A stretch of 46,899 nucleotides of DNA from an uncultured Pelagibacteraceae bacterium (GTDB lineage Bacteria > Pseudomonadota > Alphaproteobacteria > Pelagibacterales > Pelagibacteraceae): contig CACIXF010000007.1 in assembly GCA_902590535.1 (NCBI GenBank), positions 1 through 46,899 on the forward strand, read 5' to 3'. Position 1 is the first letter of the stretch; every line of letters begins with the position of its first letter. The position numbers were made by a program, and so were the translations under genes. Positions 24,470 to 34,375 of this stretch are shown here, piece after piece. The notes beneath the pieces are model-generated. The model made no database searches, was not told the DNA's origin, and saw nothing but the letters and a program-made list of their open reading frames with translations.

Positions 24470-25588
24470 ATGAAAATAAACACTTTGTTAGGCGTATTTA
24501 AAAGTAAAGGAAGACTTAATAAAGAAGCTAATTCAAAATACAGATCTCCTTTTCAACGTGACAGAGATCGTATAATTCACAGCGCATCATTTAGAAGATT
24601 AAAGCATAAAACCCAAGTATTTGTTAACACAGAAGGGGATCATTTTAGAACAAGAATTACTCATTCAATTGAAGTTGCTCAAATAGCAAGATCAATTGCA
24701 AAATATCTAAAATTAAATGAAGATTTAGCTGAAACCTTAAGTCTTGCTCATGATTTAGGTCATACTCCATTTGGCCATGCAGGAGAGGATGCTTTAGATG
24801 AATGCATGCAAAATTATGGAGGTTTCGATCACAATCTTCAGACTCTAAGAATAGTAATGTTTTTAGAGAATAAATATTTTAAATTTGCTGGATTAAATTT
24901 AACTCTTGAAACTTTAGAAGGACTTTTAAAACATAATGGACCAGTGGATGATCTAAGCATGATCAACAAACTAATTGGATCAAAAGTTTTCAAAAATAAG
25001 ATTAACTTTAATACCTATCCATCATTAGAAGCTCAAATATCAGCAATATCAGATGATATTGCCTATAATAATCATGATATTCAGGATGGAATCAAAGCTA
25101 ATTTATTTAAGCTTGAAGAATTAGTAGAATTAGATTTTTTCAAAAATATTTACCAAAGATATAAAAACAAAATAAATAAAAAAAATTATAAAATTGCTAT
25201 TTATCAAATCATCAGAGACTCAATAGATATTATGATAAGAGATTTACTAAGTAATACAGAAAAAAATATTAAAAAATTTAAAATTAAGTCATTAAAAGAT
25301 GTATCAAAATCAAATCAATTAATAGTTTCTTTTTCAGGTAAAATAGAAAATTCAGAACAAGAAATTAGATCATTTTTAAGACATAGAATGTATGACAATA
25401 AATCGGTACTTAATAAGAATCAAAGAGGCAAAATGATAATTAAGAAATTATTTAAAATAATTAAATCAAATCCAAGAAAATTTCTTACTAAAGAGCAATT
25501 GACTAAAGACAAATATAGAGCTATTTCAGATTTTATATCTGGTATGACGGATAGATACGCAATTAACCTTTATAACGATAATAAATGA
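24470..25588 (+). CDS. dgt: Deoxyguanosinetriphosphate triphosphohydrolase-like protein
   Basis: 372 residues, HD-domain dNTPase. The N-terminal YRSPFQRDRDRIIHSASFRRLKHKTQVF signature (positions about 24-51), the HSIEVAQIA histidine, the HD pair in LAHDLGHTPFGHAGEDAL and the later SDDIAYNNHDIQDG match type 2 dGTPase-like proteins. It cuts dNTPs to nucleosides and triphosphate and may balance dNTP pools. TATAAT at 24442-24447 is a likely -10 element. AAAGG touches the ATG with no spacer, an unusually close Shine-Dalgarno, so initiation may depend little on it. The stop overlaps the argS start by four bases (ATGA). Confidence 0.93.
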   Translation: MKINTLLGVFKSKGRLNKEANSKYRSPFQRDRDRIIHSASFRRLKHKTQVFVNTEGDHFRTRITHSIEVAQIARSIAKYLKLNEDLAETLSLAHDLGHTPFGHAGEDALDECMQNYGGFDHNLQTLRIVMFLENKYFKFAGLNLTLETLEGLLKHNGPVDDLSMINKLIGSKVFKNKINFNTYPSLEAQISAISDDIAYNNHDIQDGIKANLFKLEELVELDFFKNIYQRYKNKINKKNYKIAIYQIIRDSIDIMIRDLLSNTEKNIKKFKIKSLKDVSKSNQLIVSFSGKIENSEQEIRSFLRHRMYDNKSVLNKNQRGKMIIKKLFKIIKSNPRKFLTKEQLTKDKYRAISDFISGMTDRYAINLYNDNK

Positions 25589-27318
25589 ATATTTTTGAAT
25601 TATATTTAGATAAAATAAAATCAATTATTGTTGAGCTTAGTAAAAAAAATCAACTTATCATTCCTGAAAGTTTCAATGGTATTAATGCTGAAATACCACC
25701 ACCAAAATTTGATTGTGATATTTCAACTAATGTTGCAATGGTTTTATCTAAACTAAATAAAACCTCTCCAATAGAATTGGCAGAAAAACTTGCACCTGAA
25801 ATAAAAAATAGTGATGATCAAATAGAAAATATATCCGTTGCTAAACCTGGTTTCATAAATATTAAATTTAAGCCATCTTTTTGGTCAAACTTTATTAAAG
25901 AAATAATAGATAACGCTGAAAAATTTGGAATTAATGAGAAAGAGAAAAAAAATAATTACCTAGTCGAATTTGTATCAGCCAATCCTACAGGACCTTTGCA
26001 TGTTGGTCACTGTAGAGGAGCTATTTTAGGCGATGTTATTTCTAATGTGTTAATATTTAATAAGCACAAGGTTACAAAAGAGTATTATGTTAATGATTAT
26101 GGTAATCAAATTATAAATTTTACAAAATCAGTATATTTTAGAATTAGAGAAATAAAGTTTAACGAAACTTTTCCTCAAGATAATCCTGATTTGTATCCAG
26201 GGGATTATTTAATCGATTTTGCGAAAAATATAGTTTCAGATAATTCAGATCTAAATTTTGATAATTATGATCAAATAAGCGATAAGTTAACAGCCTTATC
26301 TATAGATCAGGCGCTACTTTTAATTAAAAAGAACCTTAAGAGTTTAGGAATTAATCACGATAATTTTGTTAGTGAAAAAAGTATTGTTTCAAATAACGAA
26401 GTAGAGAGTGTAATAAAATTTTTAGAAAAGAATAAATTTGTATACAAAGGAAAAATTAAAGCTCCAGCTAGTGAAGATGATAAAAACTGGGTAGAAAGAG
26501 AACAATTACTTTTTAAATCTACTGATTTTGGTGACGATAAAGATAGAGCATTACAAAAGTCAGATGGAACATGGACTTATTTTGCAAGTGATGTTGCATA
26601 TCATAAAAATAAAGTAGATCGTAAATTTGATTATTTAATAAATATTCTTGGTGCAGATCACGCTGGTTACATCAAAAGAATTTCATCCTCAGTTGAGGCT
26701 TTGTCAGGAAAAAAAGATAAACTGATTTGTAAAATTAGTCAGCTTGTAAAATTAATTAAAGATAACAAACCATTTAAGATGTCTAAAAGAAAAGGTGATT
26801 ATATAACAGTTGATGATTTAATTAAAGAAGTAGGAAAAGATGCAAGTAGGTTTATCATGCTTAACAGAAGTAGTGATGTCGAATTAGATTTTGATTTTGA
26901 TGCTGTAAAAGAAAAATCTAAAGATAATCCGTTATATTACGTTCAATATTGTTATGCTAGAATTTCATCTGTCTTTAGACATATTGATAAAGATCTAAAT
27001 TCAAAAATTGAATTAGATGATTTTAGTTTTGAATACTCAAATGATGAGATCAAAATTTTAAAAAAGATTTCAGAATGGCCCAAATGTATTGATGCAGCTA
27101 GTTCAAAATTAGAACCACATAGAATACCTGTTTATTTATATGATCTTGCCTCAGAATTTCATTCCTATTGGAATCTTGGTAAACAAAACCCAGAAAAAAG
27201 ATTTATTAATGATCAAAAAACTGTTTCACCAGATAAATTAATTTTTTTAAAAGCAATATCTAACGTTGTAAAATCAGGAATGGATATAGTTGGTGTAGAT
27301 ACGCCAGATAAAATGTAA
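25585..27318 (+). CDS. argS: Arginyl-tRNA synthetase
   Basis: 577 residues, class I enzyme charging tRNA-Arg. The N-terminal ~110 residues form the Add-1 domain; HIGH appears as HVGH in SANPTGPLHVGHCRGA (near residue 135), and the KMSKS loop is KMSKRKGDYI (about residue 399), which unlike many ArgRS is well conserved. The anticodon-binding DALR domain ends the protein (YVQYCYARISSVFRH, LASEFHSYWNLGK). It overlaps dgt by four bases and the next small gene by one base, in the order usual for alphaproteobacteria. A cognate tRNA-Arg(TCT) is encoded at 4431. Confidence 0.96.
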   Translation: MNIFELYLDKIKSIIVELSKKNQLIIPESFNGINAEIPPPKFDCDISTNVAMVLSKLNKTSPIELAEKLAPEIKNSDDQIENISVAKPGFINIKFKPSFWSNFIKEIIDNAEKFGINEKEKKNNYLVEFVSANPTGPLHVGHCRGAILGDVISNVLIFNKHKVTKEYYVNDYGNQIINFTKSVYFRIREIKFNETFPQDNPDLYPGDYLIDFAKNIVSDNSDLNFDNYDQISDKLTALSIDQALLLIKKNLKSLGINHDNFVSEKSIVSNNEVESVIKFLEKNKFVYKGKIKAPASEDDKNWVEREQLLFKSTDFGDDKDRALQKSDGTWTYFASDVAYHKNKVDRKFDYLINILGADHAGYIKRISSSVEALSGKKDKLICKISQLVKLIKDNKPFKMSKRKGDYITVDDLIKEVGKDASRFIMLNRSSDVELDFDFDAVKEKSKDNPLYYVQYCYARISSVFRHIDKDLNSKIELDDFSFEYSNDEIKILKKISEWPKCIDAASSKLEPHRIPVYLYDLASEFHSYWNLGKQNPEKRFINDQKTVSPDKLIFLKAISNVVKSGMDIVGVDTPDKM

Positions 27319-27578
27319 TGCTAAAAGAAATTAAGTATTTAATCTTTATTGTTGTAATTGCTTTATTTATTTTTTTAACTGGTAGATATTATTTTTCAGA
27401 TGAAAATAAAAAGAAATCATACAGATCTTATAAAAATAACGATGAAAAAATTAAATTATACTCAAAAAATTTACCTGTTTTGGAAAACGACACACAAAAT
27501 GTAATAGAATACGTTAAGCAAACAAACAAAAAAAAGAAAAAAAAGTTTAATTTTTGGAAACTTTTAGAGAATGATTAA
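27318..27578 (+). CDS. Small single-pass membrane protein, possible relic of the SPOR protein
   Basis: 86 residues: a membrane helix (about 7-22, YLIFIVVIALFIFLTG) followed by a charged, Lys-rich tail with a KKKKKKFNFWKLL end. I recognise no domain. In many alphaproteobacteria the gene between argS and nagZ encodes an SPOR-domain protein that binds denuded peptidoglycan. The position and the N-terminal helix fit, but the C-terminal SPOR domain is absent, so this looks like a shortened descendant. Coupling to both neighbours (one-base overlap with argS, eight-base overlap with nagZ) argues that it is translated. It could also be an unrelated small protein. Confidence 0.6.
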   Translation: MLKEIKYLIFIVVIALFIFLTGRYYFSDENKKKSYRSYKNNDEKIKLYSKNLPVLENDTQNVIEYVKQTNKKKKKKFNFWKLLEND

Positions 27579-28521
27579 GAATAGAAGAGCATTTATTGTT
27601 GGTTTAAAATCATCAAAATTATCAAACAAAGAGATAACTTTTTTAAAGAAATATAAACCATGGGGAGTTATTTTATTTTCAAGAAACATAAGTTCAATTG
27701 AACAAACTAAAAAATTAACTGATAAAATAAAAAAGATATTTAAAGACAAAAAATACCCAATATTAATTGATCAAGAAGGAGGACGAGTAAATAGATTAGG
27801 TAAAATTATTTCATTTGACAATTTAACTTCTGAATATTTTGGCAATTTATTCACAAAAGATAAGAAAAAATTTAATATTATTTATAAATTATTTATCGAT
27901 AAAACTTCGTATTTGCTTAAATCAATCGGTGTTAACATAAATACCGTTCCTGTTTTAGATCTTAGAGTTAAAGGAGCTAGCAACATTATAGGTGATAGGT
28001 CTTTTTCAAAAAATAAAAAAAATATCTCTAAAATTGGAGATATTTGTATTGATTATTTTCATGAAAATTCCATTGGAACTGTGATGAAACACATACCGGG
28101 GCATGGATTAGCTAAGGTAGATAGTCATAAATTTACTCCTATAGTTACCAAAAACTTTAATTATTTGAATAAAAACGATTTTTTTCCATTCAAGAAAAAA
28201 CAAAGCTATTTTGCAATGACAGCACATGTAATATATCGAAGTATTGATAGATTAAATACAGCTACACACTCTAAAAAAATTATAAATTTAATTAGAAAAA
28301 AAATTGGCTTCAAAAACATTTTAATTTCAGATGATTTATCAATGAAAAGTTTAAAAGATGATTTAAAAACTAATACTATTAAAACATTTAGCGCAGGTTG
28401 TAATCTTGCCCTTCATTGTAATGGCAAATTGTCTGAAATGAAGACAGTTGGTGATAATTCACCAAAGGTTAGTAATTTTATTATTAAAAAAACATCGTTA
28501 TTTTATAAAATTTTAAGTTAA
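27571..28521 (+). CDS. nagZ: Beta-N-acetylhexosaminidase NagZ
   Basis: 316 residues, glycoside hydrolase family 3. Visible signatures are LIDQEGGRVNRLG (substrate-binding region near residue 65), SIGVNINTVPVLDL, IGDRSFSKN, KHIPGHGLAKVDSH (with the His/Asp dyad that acts as acid/base) and the nucleophile region LISDDLSMKSL. It removes GlcNAc from cell-wall muropeptides in the cytoplasm. The start lies inside the end of the preceding small gene (eight-base overlap), and scpA follows 9 bases after its stop. Family and position both agree. Confidence 0.92.
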   Translation: MIKNRRAFIVGLKSSKLSNKEITFLKKYKPWGVILFSRNISSIEQTKKLTDKIKKIFKDKKYPILIDQEGGRVNRLGKIISFDNLTSEYFGNLFTKDKKKFNIIYKLFIDKTSYLLKSIGVNINTVPVLDLRVKGASNIIGDRSFSKNKKNISKIGDICIDYFHENSIGTVMKHIPGHGLAKVDSHKFTPIVTKNFNYLNKNDFFPFKKKQSYFAMTAHVIYRSIDRLNTATHSKKIINLIRKKIGFKNILISDDLSMKSLKDDLKTNTIKTFSAGCNLALHCNGKLSEMKTVGDNSPKVSNFIIKKTSLFYKILS

Positions 28522-28530
28522 TATCTGATC

Positions 28531-29274
28531 ATGACTGTTTCTGATTCTGCATTATTTAATGTTGATATAAATAACTATAATGGTCCTCTTGATGTCCTTT
28601 TAGATTTAGCAAAAGCTCAAAAGGTAGATCTTGAAGAGATATCAATTACAAAATTAGCAGATCAGTTTCATGATTATATTACAAAAGAAAAAGATTTAAA
28701 TTTGGAAATTGCGTCAGAATATTTATTGATGGCAACTTGGTTAGCTTATTTAAAATCTAAATTATTACTTCCAGGAACACCAGAAGAAGAATTTAAAGTT
28801 CAAGAAGTTGCTGAAAAATTAAAATTACAACTTAAAAAATTAGAATTGATAAGATTGCTTTCTGAACAAATGTTAAAAAGGAAAAGACTGGGAAGAGAAA
28901 TTCGATCAAGAGGAATGAAGGGAAATATAAGATCTATTTATAGCACAGAATATAATTTAAGTTTGTTTGAGCTTCTCAAGTCATATTCAACAATTATTAT
29001 GACTAAGGATTTTCAAAAAATGAATATTCCTAAATTACCAGTATTTACTCCTGAGGATGGAATTAAAATAATAAGAGAATTTTTTGGTAAATTAATAGAT
29101 TGGAAGAAATTAGATGATTTAATTCCTCAAAATTTTAAAAGTAATTCAAAATATAAACGTACGGGTAAAGCAGGTATATTTGCTGGATCATTAGAATTAG
29201 TTAAAGAAGGAAATTTAACTATGAAACAAGATAAATTATTTGATGATATTTATGTGAAGGAAAATAATGATTAA
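28531..29274 (+). CDS. scpA: Segregation and condensation protein A
   Basis: 247 residues, kleisin subunit of the SMC-ScpAB condensin. The N-terminal YNGPLDVLLDLAKAQKVDLEEI and the SEYLLMATWLAYLKSKLLLP segments are typical; the C-terminal winged helix is around 170-240. It bridges SMC heads during chromosome segregation. It overlaps scpB by eight bases. Order nagZ-scpA-scpB-tatABC-serS is conserved in Alphaproteobacteria. Nothing unusual. Confidence 0.94.
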   Translation: MTVSDSALFNVDINNYNGPLDVLLDLAKAQKVDLEEISITKLADQFHDYITKEKDLNLEIASEYLLMATWLAYLKSKLLLPGTPEEEFKVQEVAEKLKLQLKKLELIRLLSEQMLKRKRLGREIRSRGMKGNIRSIYSTEYNLSLFELLKSYSTIIMTKDFQKMNIPKLPVFTPEDGIKIIREFFGKLIDWKKLDDLIPQNFKSNSKYKRTGKAGIFAGSLELVKEGNLTMKQDKLFDDIYVKENND

Positions 29275-29968
29275 AAAAGAAAAGATTACAAAAGATAATA
29301 TTGTTAAATTTCCGTCTAAGTTAACTGATTTAGAAAAAGAAATTGAAGCAGTTATTTTTGCTGCTGCAGAACCATTAGATATTGATACAATTGAAAGTAA
29401 AATTACTAAAAAAGGTAGCGTCTCTAAATCATTAGAAAAGTTGCAGCAAGAATACTCTAAACGTGGAATTAATCTGGTTTGTATAAAAGAAAAGTGGTCC
29501 TTCAGAACTTCTCCTAACTTGTCAAACATCATGTCGCAAGAAAGAACAGTTGAAAAAAAACTTTCTAGAGCTGCAGTGGAGACTTTGGCTATAATTGTAT
29601 ATCATCAACCTGTTACTAGAGCAGAGATTGAGGAGATAAGAGGAGTTGCATTTGGAACGAATACTCTTGAAATATTGATGGAACTCAACTGGGTGAAACC
29701 AGGTGGTCGTAAAGATGTACCGGGTAGACCAATTCAGTACGTTACAACTGATGAATTTCTAAGTCATTTTAATCTTCAAAAATTATCTGATTTACCAACA
29801 ATTGATGAATTAGGTGCTGCTGGATTAATTGATAGTTCTAGTATTGATAATGCAATTTTTGGAACAGGAAAATTCTACAAAGAAAAACAAGAAGAAAAAA
29901 AAGAGGATATTTATTCCAATATTGATGAGATGCTAAACAGCACTCTTGATACAGAAGAGAAAGATTAA
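29267..29968 (+). CDS. scpB: Segregation and condensation protein B
   Basis: 233 residues, partner of ScpA in condensin. Two winged-helix domains: the first around EIEAVIFAAAEPLDIDTIE, the second around RAAVETLAIIVYHQPVTRAEIEEIRGV and GRKDVPGRPIQYVTT, the family's best conserved parts. A charged C-terminal tail rich in Lys and Glu follows. It starts within the last codons of scpA. 47 bases without a clear terminator separate it from tatA. Confidence 0.94.
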   Translation: MIKKEKITKDNIVKFPSKLTDLEKEIEAVIFAAAEPLDIDTIESKITKKGSVSKSLEKLQQEYSKRGINLVCIKEKWSFRTSPNLSNIMSQERTVEKKLSRAAVETLAIIVYHQPVTRAEIEEIRGVAFGTNTLEILMELNWVKPGGRKDVPGRPIQYVTTDEFLSHFNLQKLSDLPTIDELGAAGLIDSSSIDNAIFGTGKFYKEKQEEKKEDIYSNIDEMLNSTLDTEEKD

Positions 29969-30015
29969 CAAAAAAGTAACTTTTAAATTAACCATAAAAA
30001 GGTTATAAGTTTTTC

Positions 30016-30216
30016 ATGAGCATAGGAATTTGGCAAATAGCAATCGTAGTTATATTGGTAGTCTTATTATTTGGACGAGGTAAAATCTCTAGTCTGATGG
30101 GTGATGTAGCTAAGGGAATTAAAAGTTTCAAAAAAGGAATGGCGTCAGATGTTACTGACGATACAGAGCCAAAAAATATATCCGACGAAAATAAAGACTC
30201 AGAAAATAAAGATTAA
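30016..30216 (+). CDS. tatA: Sec-independent translocase protein TatA
   Basis: 66 residues: an N-terminal membrane helix ([16 protein letters not shown]), the [23 protein letters not shown] amphipathic helix and an acidic tail. FGRGK is the TatA hinge. Multiple copies form the pore for folded proteins with twin-arginine signals. First of tatA-tatB-tatC; the stop is 5 bases before tatB. Confidence 0.94.
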   Translation: MSIGIWQIAIVVILVVLLFGRGKISSLMGDVAKGIKSFKKGMASDVTDDTEPKNISDENKDSENKD

Positions 30217-30221
30217 ATCAC

Positions 30222-30446
30222 ATGCCTACTATTGGTTGGTTTGAGATATTGATTGTTGTTGGTATTGCAATCGTTGTTCTTGGTCCAAAAGATTTTCCAA
30301 TCATGTTAAAAAAAGCAGGGTCTTGGATAGGGACTGCAAAAAGATATGTGAGCAACATTCAAAATGAAGTTTCTAATTTAGAAATTGATGAAGAAAAAAA
30401 AATTGATAATGAAATAAAAAAAGAAACAAAAAAAGATGAGCAATGA
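30222..30446 (+). CDS. tatB: Sec-independent translocase protein TatB, short form
   Basis: 74 residues. It has the TatB-type start (IGWFEILIVVGIAIVVLGPKDFP) with the LGP motif that separates TatB from TatA, then an amphipathic helix (MLKKAGSWIGTAKRYVSNIQNEV) and a short charged tail. Usual TatB proteins are 130-180 residues, so the C-terminal tail is strongly reduced. It overlaps tatC by 11 bases. It acts with TatC in recognising twin-arginine signals. Confidence 0.9.
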   Translation: MPTIGWFEILIVVGIAIVVLGPKDFPIMLKKAGSWIGTAKRYVSNIQNEVSNLEIDEEKKIDNEIKKETKKDEQ

Positions 30447-31206
30447 AGAAAATGAAGGTGGATTTGTTAGCCATCTAACAGAACTAAGAAAAAGATTAAT
30501 ACATAGTTTTATATTTTTAATAATCTTTTTTGTTATTTGTTATATATTTGCAGAATATATCTACGGTTTTTTAGTTGATCCATTCGCTCAAGCTGTAAAA
30601 GATGATGGATCGGACAGAAGGCTCATTTTTACAGCCTTACAAGAAACTTTTTTAACTTATATTAAGGTTTCCTTTTTCACAGCTTTCTTCGTGACTTGTC
30701 CCTTTATTCTAATGCAAATATGGAAATTTATTGCACCTGGATTATATAAACATGAAAAAGTTGCCATACTCCCATATCTTGTATTAACACCAATCCTTTT
30801 CTTTTTAGGAGGTATGCTTGTTTACTATTTGATAATGCCTCTAGCTATTAAATTCTTTTTATCATTTGAAAGCACAGGAATGTCTACAAGTTTACCAATT
30901 CAATTAGAAGCCAAAGTAAATGAATACTTGTCACTTGTTATGAAATTAATTTTTGCATTTGGAATAAGTTTCCAACTACCTATAGTCTTGAGTTTATTAG
31001 CAAGAATAGGTGTTGTTGACAGTCAATTTTTAAAAGAAAGAAGAAAGTATGTGGTAGTAATTATATTTGCTGCAGCTGCATTACTTACACCACCAGATCC
31101 AATTACACAAATAGGTTTAGCAATTCCATTATTAATTTTATATGAATTATCAATATTTTCAGTAAAATTTATAGAAAACAAAAATTTAGAAAAGACTGAT
31201 GCATAA
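30436..31206 (+). CDS. tatC: Sec-independent translocase protein TatC
   Basis: 256 residues with six membrane segments. Conserved parts: [15 protein letters not shown] at the N-terminus (signal-peptide binding), [34 protein letters not shown], and the late [20 protein letters not shown] and [16 protein letters not shown]. It is the receptor for twin-arginine precursors. It overlaps tatB by 11 bases and serS by eight, so the cluster is translated as a coupled unit. Confidence 0.96.
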   Translation: MSNEENEGGFVSHLTELRKRLIHSFIFLIIFFVICYIFAEYIYGFLVDPFAQAVKDDGSDRRLIFTALQETFLTYIKVSFFTAFFVTCPFILMQIWKFIAPGLYKHEKVAILPYLVLTPILFFLGGMLVYYLIMPLAIKFFLSFESTGMSTSLPIQLEAKVNEYLSLVMKLIFAFGISFQLPIVLSLLARIGVVDSQFLKERRKYVVVIIFAAAALLTPPDPITQIGLAIPLLILYELSIFSVKFIENKNLEKTDA

Positions 31207-32458
31207 TTTAAAAGAAATTAGAAAGGATTTTTCAAAATTTGAAAAAGATCTTGAAAAACGTTCAGTTAAAATTGATTTTAATAATTTAAAAAAGCTTGAT
31301 GAGTTAAATAGAGATTTAATTCAAAAAAAAGAAAATTTAGAAAAAGAAAAAAAAGATATTTCAAAATCTAAAGATGAAAGTTTATTTAAAAAATCTAAAG
31401 AAATATCAGCGGAATTAGAAAAAATTTCTGAACAACAAAAAAAAACTAAAACTGAATTAGATAATATTTTATCGAGTATACCAAATATACCTCATCAAGA
31501 TGTTCCAAATGGCAAAGATGAAAATGATAATGTAGAAGTTTTAAAAGCTGGAAAGGTTCCTGAGTTTGATTTTAAACCTAAATCTCATTACGAACTTGGT
31601 GAAAAATTAAGCATGCTTGATTTTGATCTTGCAACAAAAACAACAGGGTCAAGATTTGTATTTGTTAAAAAAGAGTTAGCATTACTAGAACGAGCTTTAT
31701 CTAACTTTATGCTAGATATTCATATTGTTCAAAATGGTTATCAAGAAATCTCACCTCCATTGATTGCCTCTGATAATACAATGTATGGAACAGGTCAATT
31801 ACCAAAATTTGAAAACGATCAATTTGAAATAAAATTTGATGAAGGATCTGATAGAAAATTTTTAATTCCAACTGCTGAAGTAATTTTAACAAATATTGTT
31901 AAAGATAAAATTCTTGACCAAAAAGATTTACCAATGAGATTTGTTGCTTCAACCCCATGTTTTAGAAAGGAAGCAGGCAGTTATGGAAAAGATACCAAAG
32001 GAATGATTAGACAACATCAATTTTATAAAGTTGAGATGGTAAGTATTGTGGAAAAAGAAAATTGTCTAGAAGAATTAGAGCGTATGACAAATTGTGCAAC
32101 AGATATTCTTGATAAGCTAGAGTTACCTTATAGGAAAGTAATTTTATGTTCAGGTGATATGGGTTTCAGTGCAGAAAAAACTTATGATATTGAAGTGTGG
32201 TTACCGTCAGAAAACAAGTATCGTGAAATATCATCTTGCTCTTCTTGTTCAACATTTCAGGCACAAAGAATGAAATCAAGATATAAAAATAAAAACAAGG
32301 AAACTGTTTTTGTTGGAACATTAAATGGAAGTGGTTTAGCTGTGGGTAGAACTTTAATTGCTGTACTAGAAAACTACCAACAAAAAGATGGTTCGATTAT
32401 TGTTCCTAAGGTTCTGCGACCGTATATGAATAATTTGGAATTGATTTCAGCTAAATAA
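31199..32458 (+). CDS. serS: Seryl-tRNA synthetase
   Basis: 419 residues, class II enzyme. The N-terminal ~100 residues form the long antiparallel coiled-coil arm that binds tRNA-Ser (rich in Lys and Glu heptads). The catalytic domain shows motif 2 ([24 protein letters not shown]), the [23 protein letters not shown] stretch and motif 3 ([17 protein letters not shown]). It starts eight bases inside tatC. A conserved alphaproteobacterial neighbour, surE (often with pcm), is not between serS and yajC here. Normal length. Confidence 0.96.
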   Translation: MHNLKEIRKDFSKFEKDLEKRSVKIDFNNLKKLDELNRDLIQKKENLEKEKKDISKSKDESLFKKSKEISAELEKISEQQKKTKTELDNILSSIPNIPHQDVPNGKDENDNVEVLKAGKVPEFDFKPKSHYELGEKLSMLDFDLATKTTGSRFVFVKKELALLERALSNFMLDIHIVQNGYQEISPPLIASDNTMYGTGQLPKFENDQFEIKFDEGSDRKFLIPTAEVILTNIVKDKILDQKDLPMRFVASTPCFRKEAGSYGKDTKGMIRQHQFYKVEMVSIVEKENCLEELERMTNCATDILDKLELPYRKVILCSGDMGFSAEKTYDIEVWLPSENKYREISSCSSCSTFQAQRMKSRYKNKNKETVFVGTLNGSGLAVGRTLIAVLENYQQKDGSIIVPKVLRPYMNNLELISAK

Positions 32459-32513
32459 AGTTGTTTTAATTACATAGATAGTATAAGTATTCACATAATT
32501 TATAAGGAGATTT

Positions 32514-32807
32514 ATGGAAGGCTCAGGAATAGGACAATTTATACCGTTAATTTTAATATTTGTTATTTTTTATTTTTTCTTAATCAGACCACAGCAAAAA
32601 AAAGTTAAAGAGCACAAAGCAATGGTTGAAAGTCTTAAGAGAGGTGACAAGGTTGTTACTTCTGGTGGAATTACAGGTACAGTAGAGAGACTTATAGACA
32701 ATGACAAAGTTGAAGTAGAAATTGCTGAAAACGTAAAAGTTGAGATAGTTAAATCAACTGGTATTCAAAGTCTTGTTAATACAAATACTCAAGAAGTTAA
32801 AAAATAA
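32514..32807 (+). CDS. yajC: Preprotein translocase subunit YajC
   Basis: 97 residues: one membrane helix (FIPLILIFVIFYFFLIRPQQKK) and the conserved RPQQKK...MVESLKRGDKVVTSGGITGTV segment. It joins SecDF in the holo-translocon. The Shine-Dalgarno sequence AAGGAG lies 5 bases before the ATG, one of the best in the window. A 55-base gap to serS contains TATAAG-like sequence, so a separate promoter is possible. secD follows after 14 bases. Confidence 0.95.
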   Translation: MEGSGIGQFIPLILIFVIFYFFLIRPQQKKVKEHKAMVESLKRGDKVVTSGGITGTVERLIDNDKVEVEIAENVKVEIVKSTGIQSLVNTNTQEVKK

Positions 32808-32821
32808 TTATTTTTAGTTAA

Positions 32822-34375
32822 GTGCTTTATTTCTCTAAGTTAAGAATTTTATTTATAAGTCTTTTTTCAGTTTTATTTATTTTGATAGCTTCATCAAATC
32901 TTTTTAAATTTGATGATGATTTTTTTGATAAAAAAATTAATCTAGGATTAGATCTTCAAGGTGGATCATATCTATTACTTGAAATTGATAATGAACCTGT
33001 AATTGAACAAAAACTACAAAATTTAACAACAACCATTAGAAATTACTTCAAAGAAAAAAATATTAAGATCAATAATATAAAGATAGAAAATCAAAATATT
33101 TTTTTTAATGTAATAGAAAATGATAAACAATCTGTCTTAGAAGTTTTTCAGGATGAAAATAGTGATCTTAATCCTTATTACCCAAGATTTAAATCACATC
33201 AGTTAGAAATTGAGGATACAGGGTTAAATTTCAAAGTTAATTTTTCAAGACAGGGTTTAATTAAACTAAAAAATTCTTCTCAAGATCAAGCTATAGAAAT
33301 AGTTAGAAGAAGGGTAGATGAGGTTGGAACTAATGAACCAAACATACTTAAAAGAGGAAATAACCGAATTTTAGTAGAGCTACCTGGATTAGATGATCCG
33401 ATGAGAATAAAATCATTGCTTGGTAAAACGGCAAACCTTACTTTTCGATTTGTAACAAATGACGAAAATGATCGTTTTGGTGTTGAAAAGTTAAAATTTG
33501 AAAATGGACAAGAAGAAGCCACAGTTAGTAAAAGAATTATAATAAGTGGTGAAAATTTACTTGATGCTCAACCAAAAATGGACACTCAAGCTAACCAAAC
33601 AATTGTTTCATTTACCTTAGATAGAGTAGGTGCAAAAAGGTTTGGTAAGGCAACCTCAACTGGTATTGGAAAACAATTAGCAATTGTTTTAGATGGAAAA
33701 ATTATTAGCGCACCTGTAGTTAGAGATACTATTGCCAGTGGATCTGGTCAGATAAGTGGTGGCTTTACTTTTCAAACAGCAACTGATCTGGCTTTATTAT
33801 TAAGATCAGGAGCATTACCAGCTCCATTAGAAATTATTGAAGAAAGAACAGTTGGACCAGATCTTGGACAAGATTCAATTAATGCAGGAATGATTGCCTT
33901 AGCAATAGGTTTTATGTTGGTCATAATTTTTATGTTCGTAAAATATAAAATTTTTGGATTAATAACTAATGTGACTCTAATAGTTAATTTATTTATACTT
34001 TTAGGTGTTTTAACTTTATTCGAGGCCACTTTAACATTACCTGGTATTGCAGGGATTATTCTAACTGTAGGTATGGCTGTTGATGCAAATGTTTTAATTT
34101 TTGAGAGAATTAAAGAAGAACTAAAAGATGAGTCTAATAATATTTTGGCTTTTGATGGTGGTTATACTAAATCAAGAACAGCTATTTTAGATGCCAATAT
34201 TACTACATTATTAGCTGCAATTATTTTATTTTTTATGGGTTCAGGCCCAGTCAAAGGTTTTGCTGTAACTTTAGGAGTTGGAATATTTACAACGCTATTT
34301 TCAGTTTATTTTATAGCTAGATTATTCACTAGTATTTACGTAGCAAGAAATAAAAATAAGGAAAATTTAATATAA
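32822..34375 (+). CDS. secD: Protein translocase subunit SecD
   Basis: 517 residues, RND-like export factor using the proton gradient to pull proteins across the inner membrane. The start is a GTG at 32822, leading to an N-terminal helix; no clear Shine-Dalgarno sequence is seen. GLDLQGGSYLLLEID (about residue 40), the periplasmic P1 domain with QAIEIVRRRVDEVGTNEP, and the TM4 region GIILTVGMAVDANVLIFERIKEEL are the signatures. Six membrane helices are seen: one N-terminal, five C-terminal. Its stop overlaps the secF start by one base. Confidence 0.95.
   Translation: MLYFSKLRILFISLFSVLFILIASSNLFKFDDDFFDKKINLGLDLQGGSYLLLEIDNEPVIEQKLQNLTTTIRNYFKEKNIKINNIKIENQNIFFNVIENDKQSVLEVFQDENSDLNPYYPRFKSHQLEIEDTGLNFKVNFSRQGLIKLKNSSQDQAIEIVRRRVDEVGTNEPNILKRGNNRILVELPGLDDPMRIKSLLGKTANLTFRFVTNDENDRFGVEKLKFENGQEEATVSKRIIISGENLLDAQPKMDTQANQTIVSFTLDRVGAKRFGKATSTGIGKQLAIVLDGKIISAPVVRDTIASGSGQISGGFTFQTATDLALLLRSGALPAPLEIIEERTVGPDLGQDSINAGMIALAIGFMLVIIFMFVKYKIFGLITNVTLIVNLFILLGVLTLFEATLTLPGIAGIILTVGMAVDANVLIFERIKEELKDESNNILAFDGGYTKSRTAILDANITTLLAAIILFFMGSGPVKGFAVTLGVGIFTTLFSVYFIARLFTSIYVARNKNKENLI

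Noticed and set aside
27318-27578. Frameshift between argS and the following small frame
   Set aside because: ArgS is complete to its normal C-terminus and the small frame has its own ATG and membrane helix, so no broken gene is implied.
33772-34029. Antisense frames inside secD and secF
   Set aside because: Shadows of conserved transmembrane codons; no independent signals.
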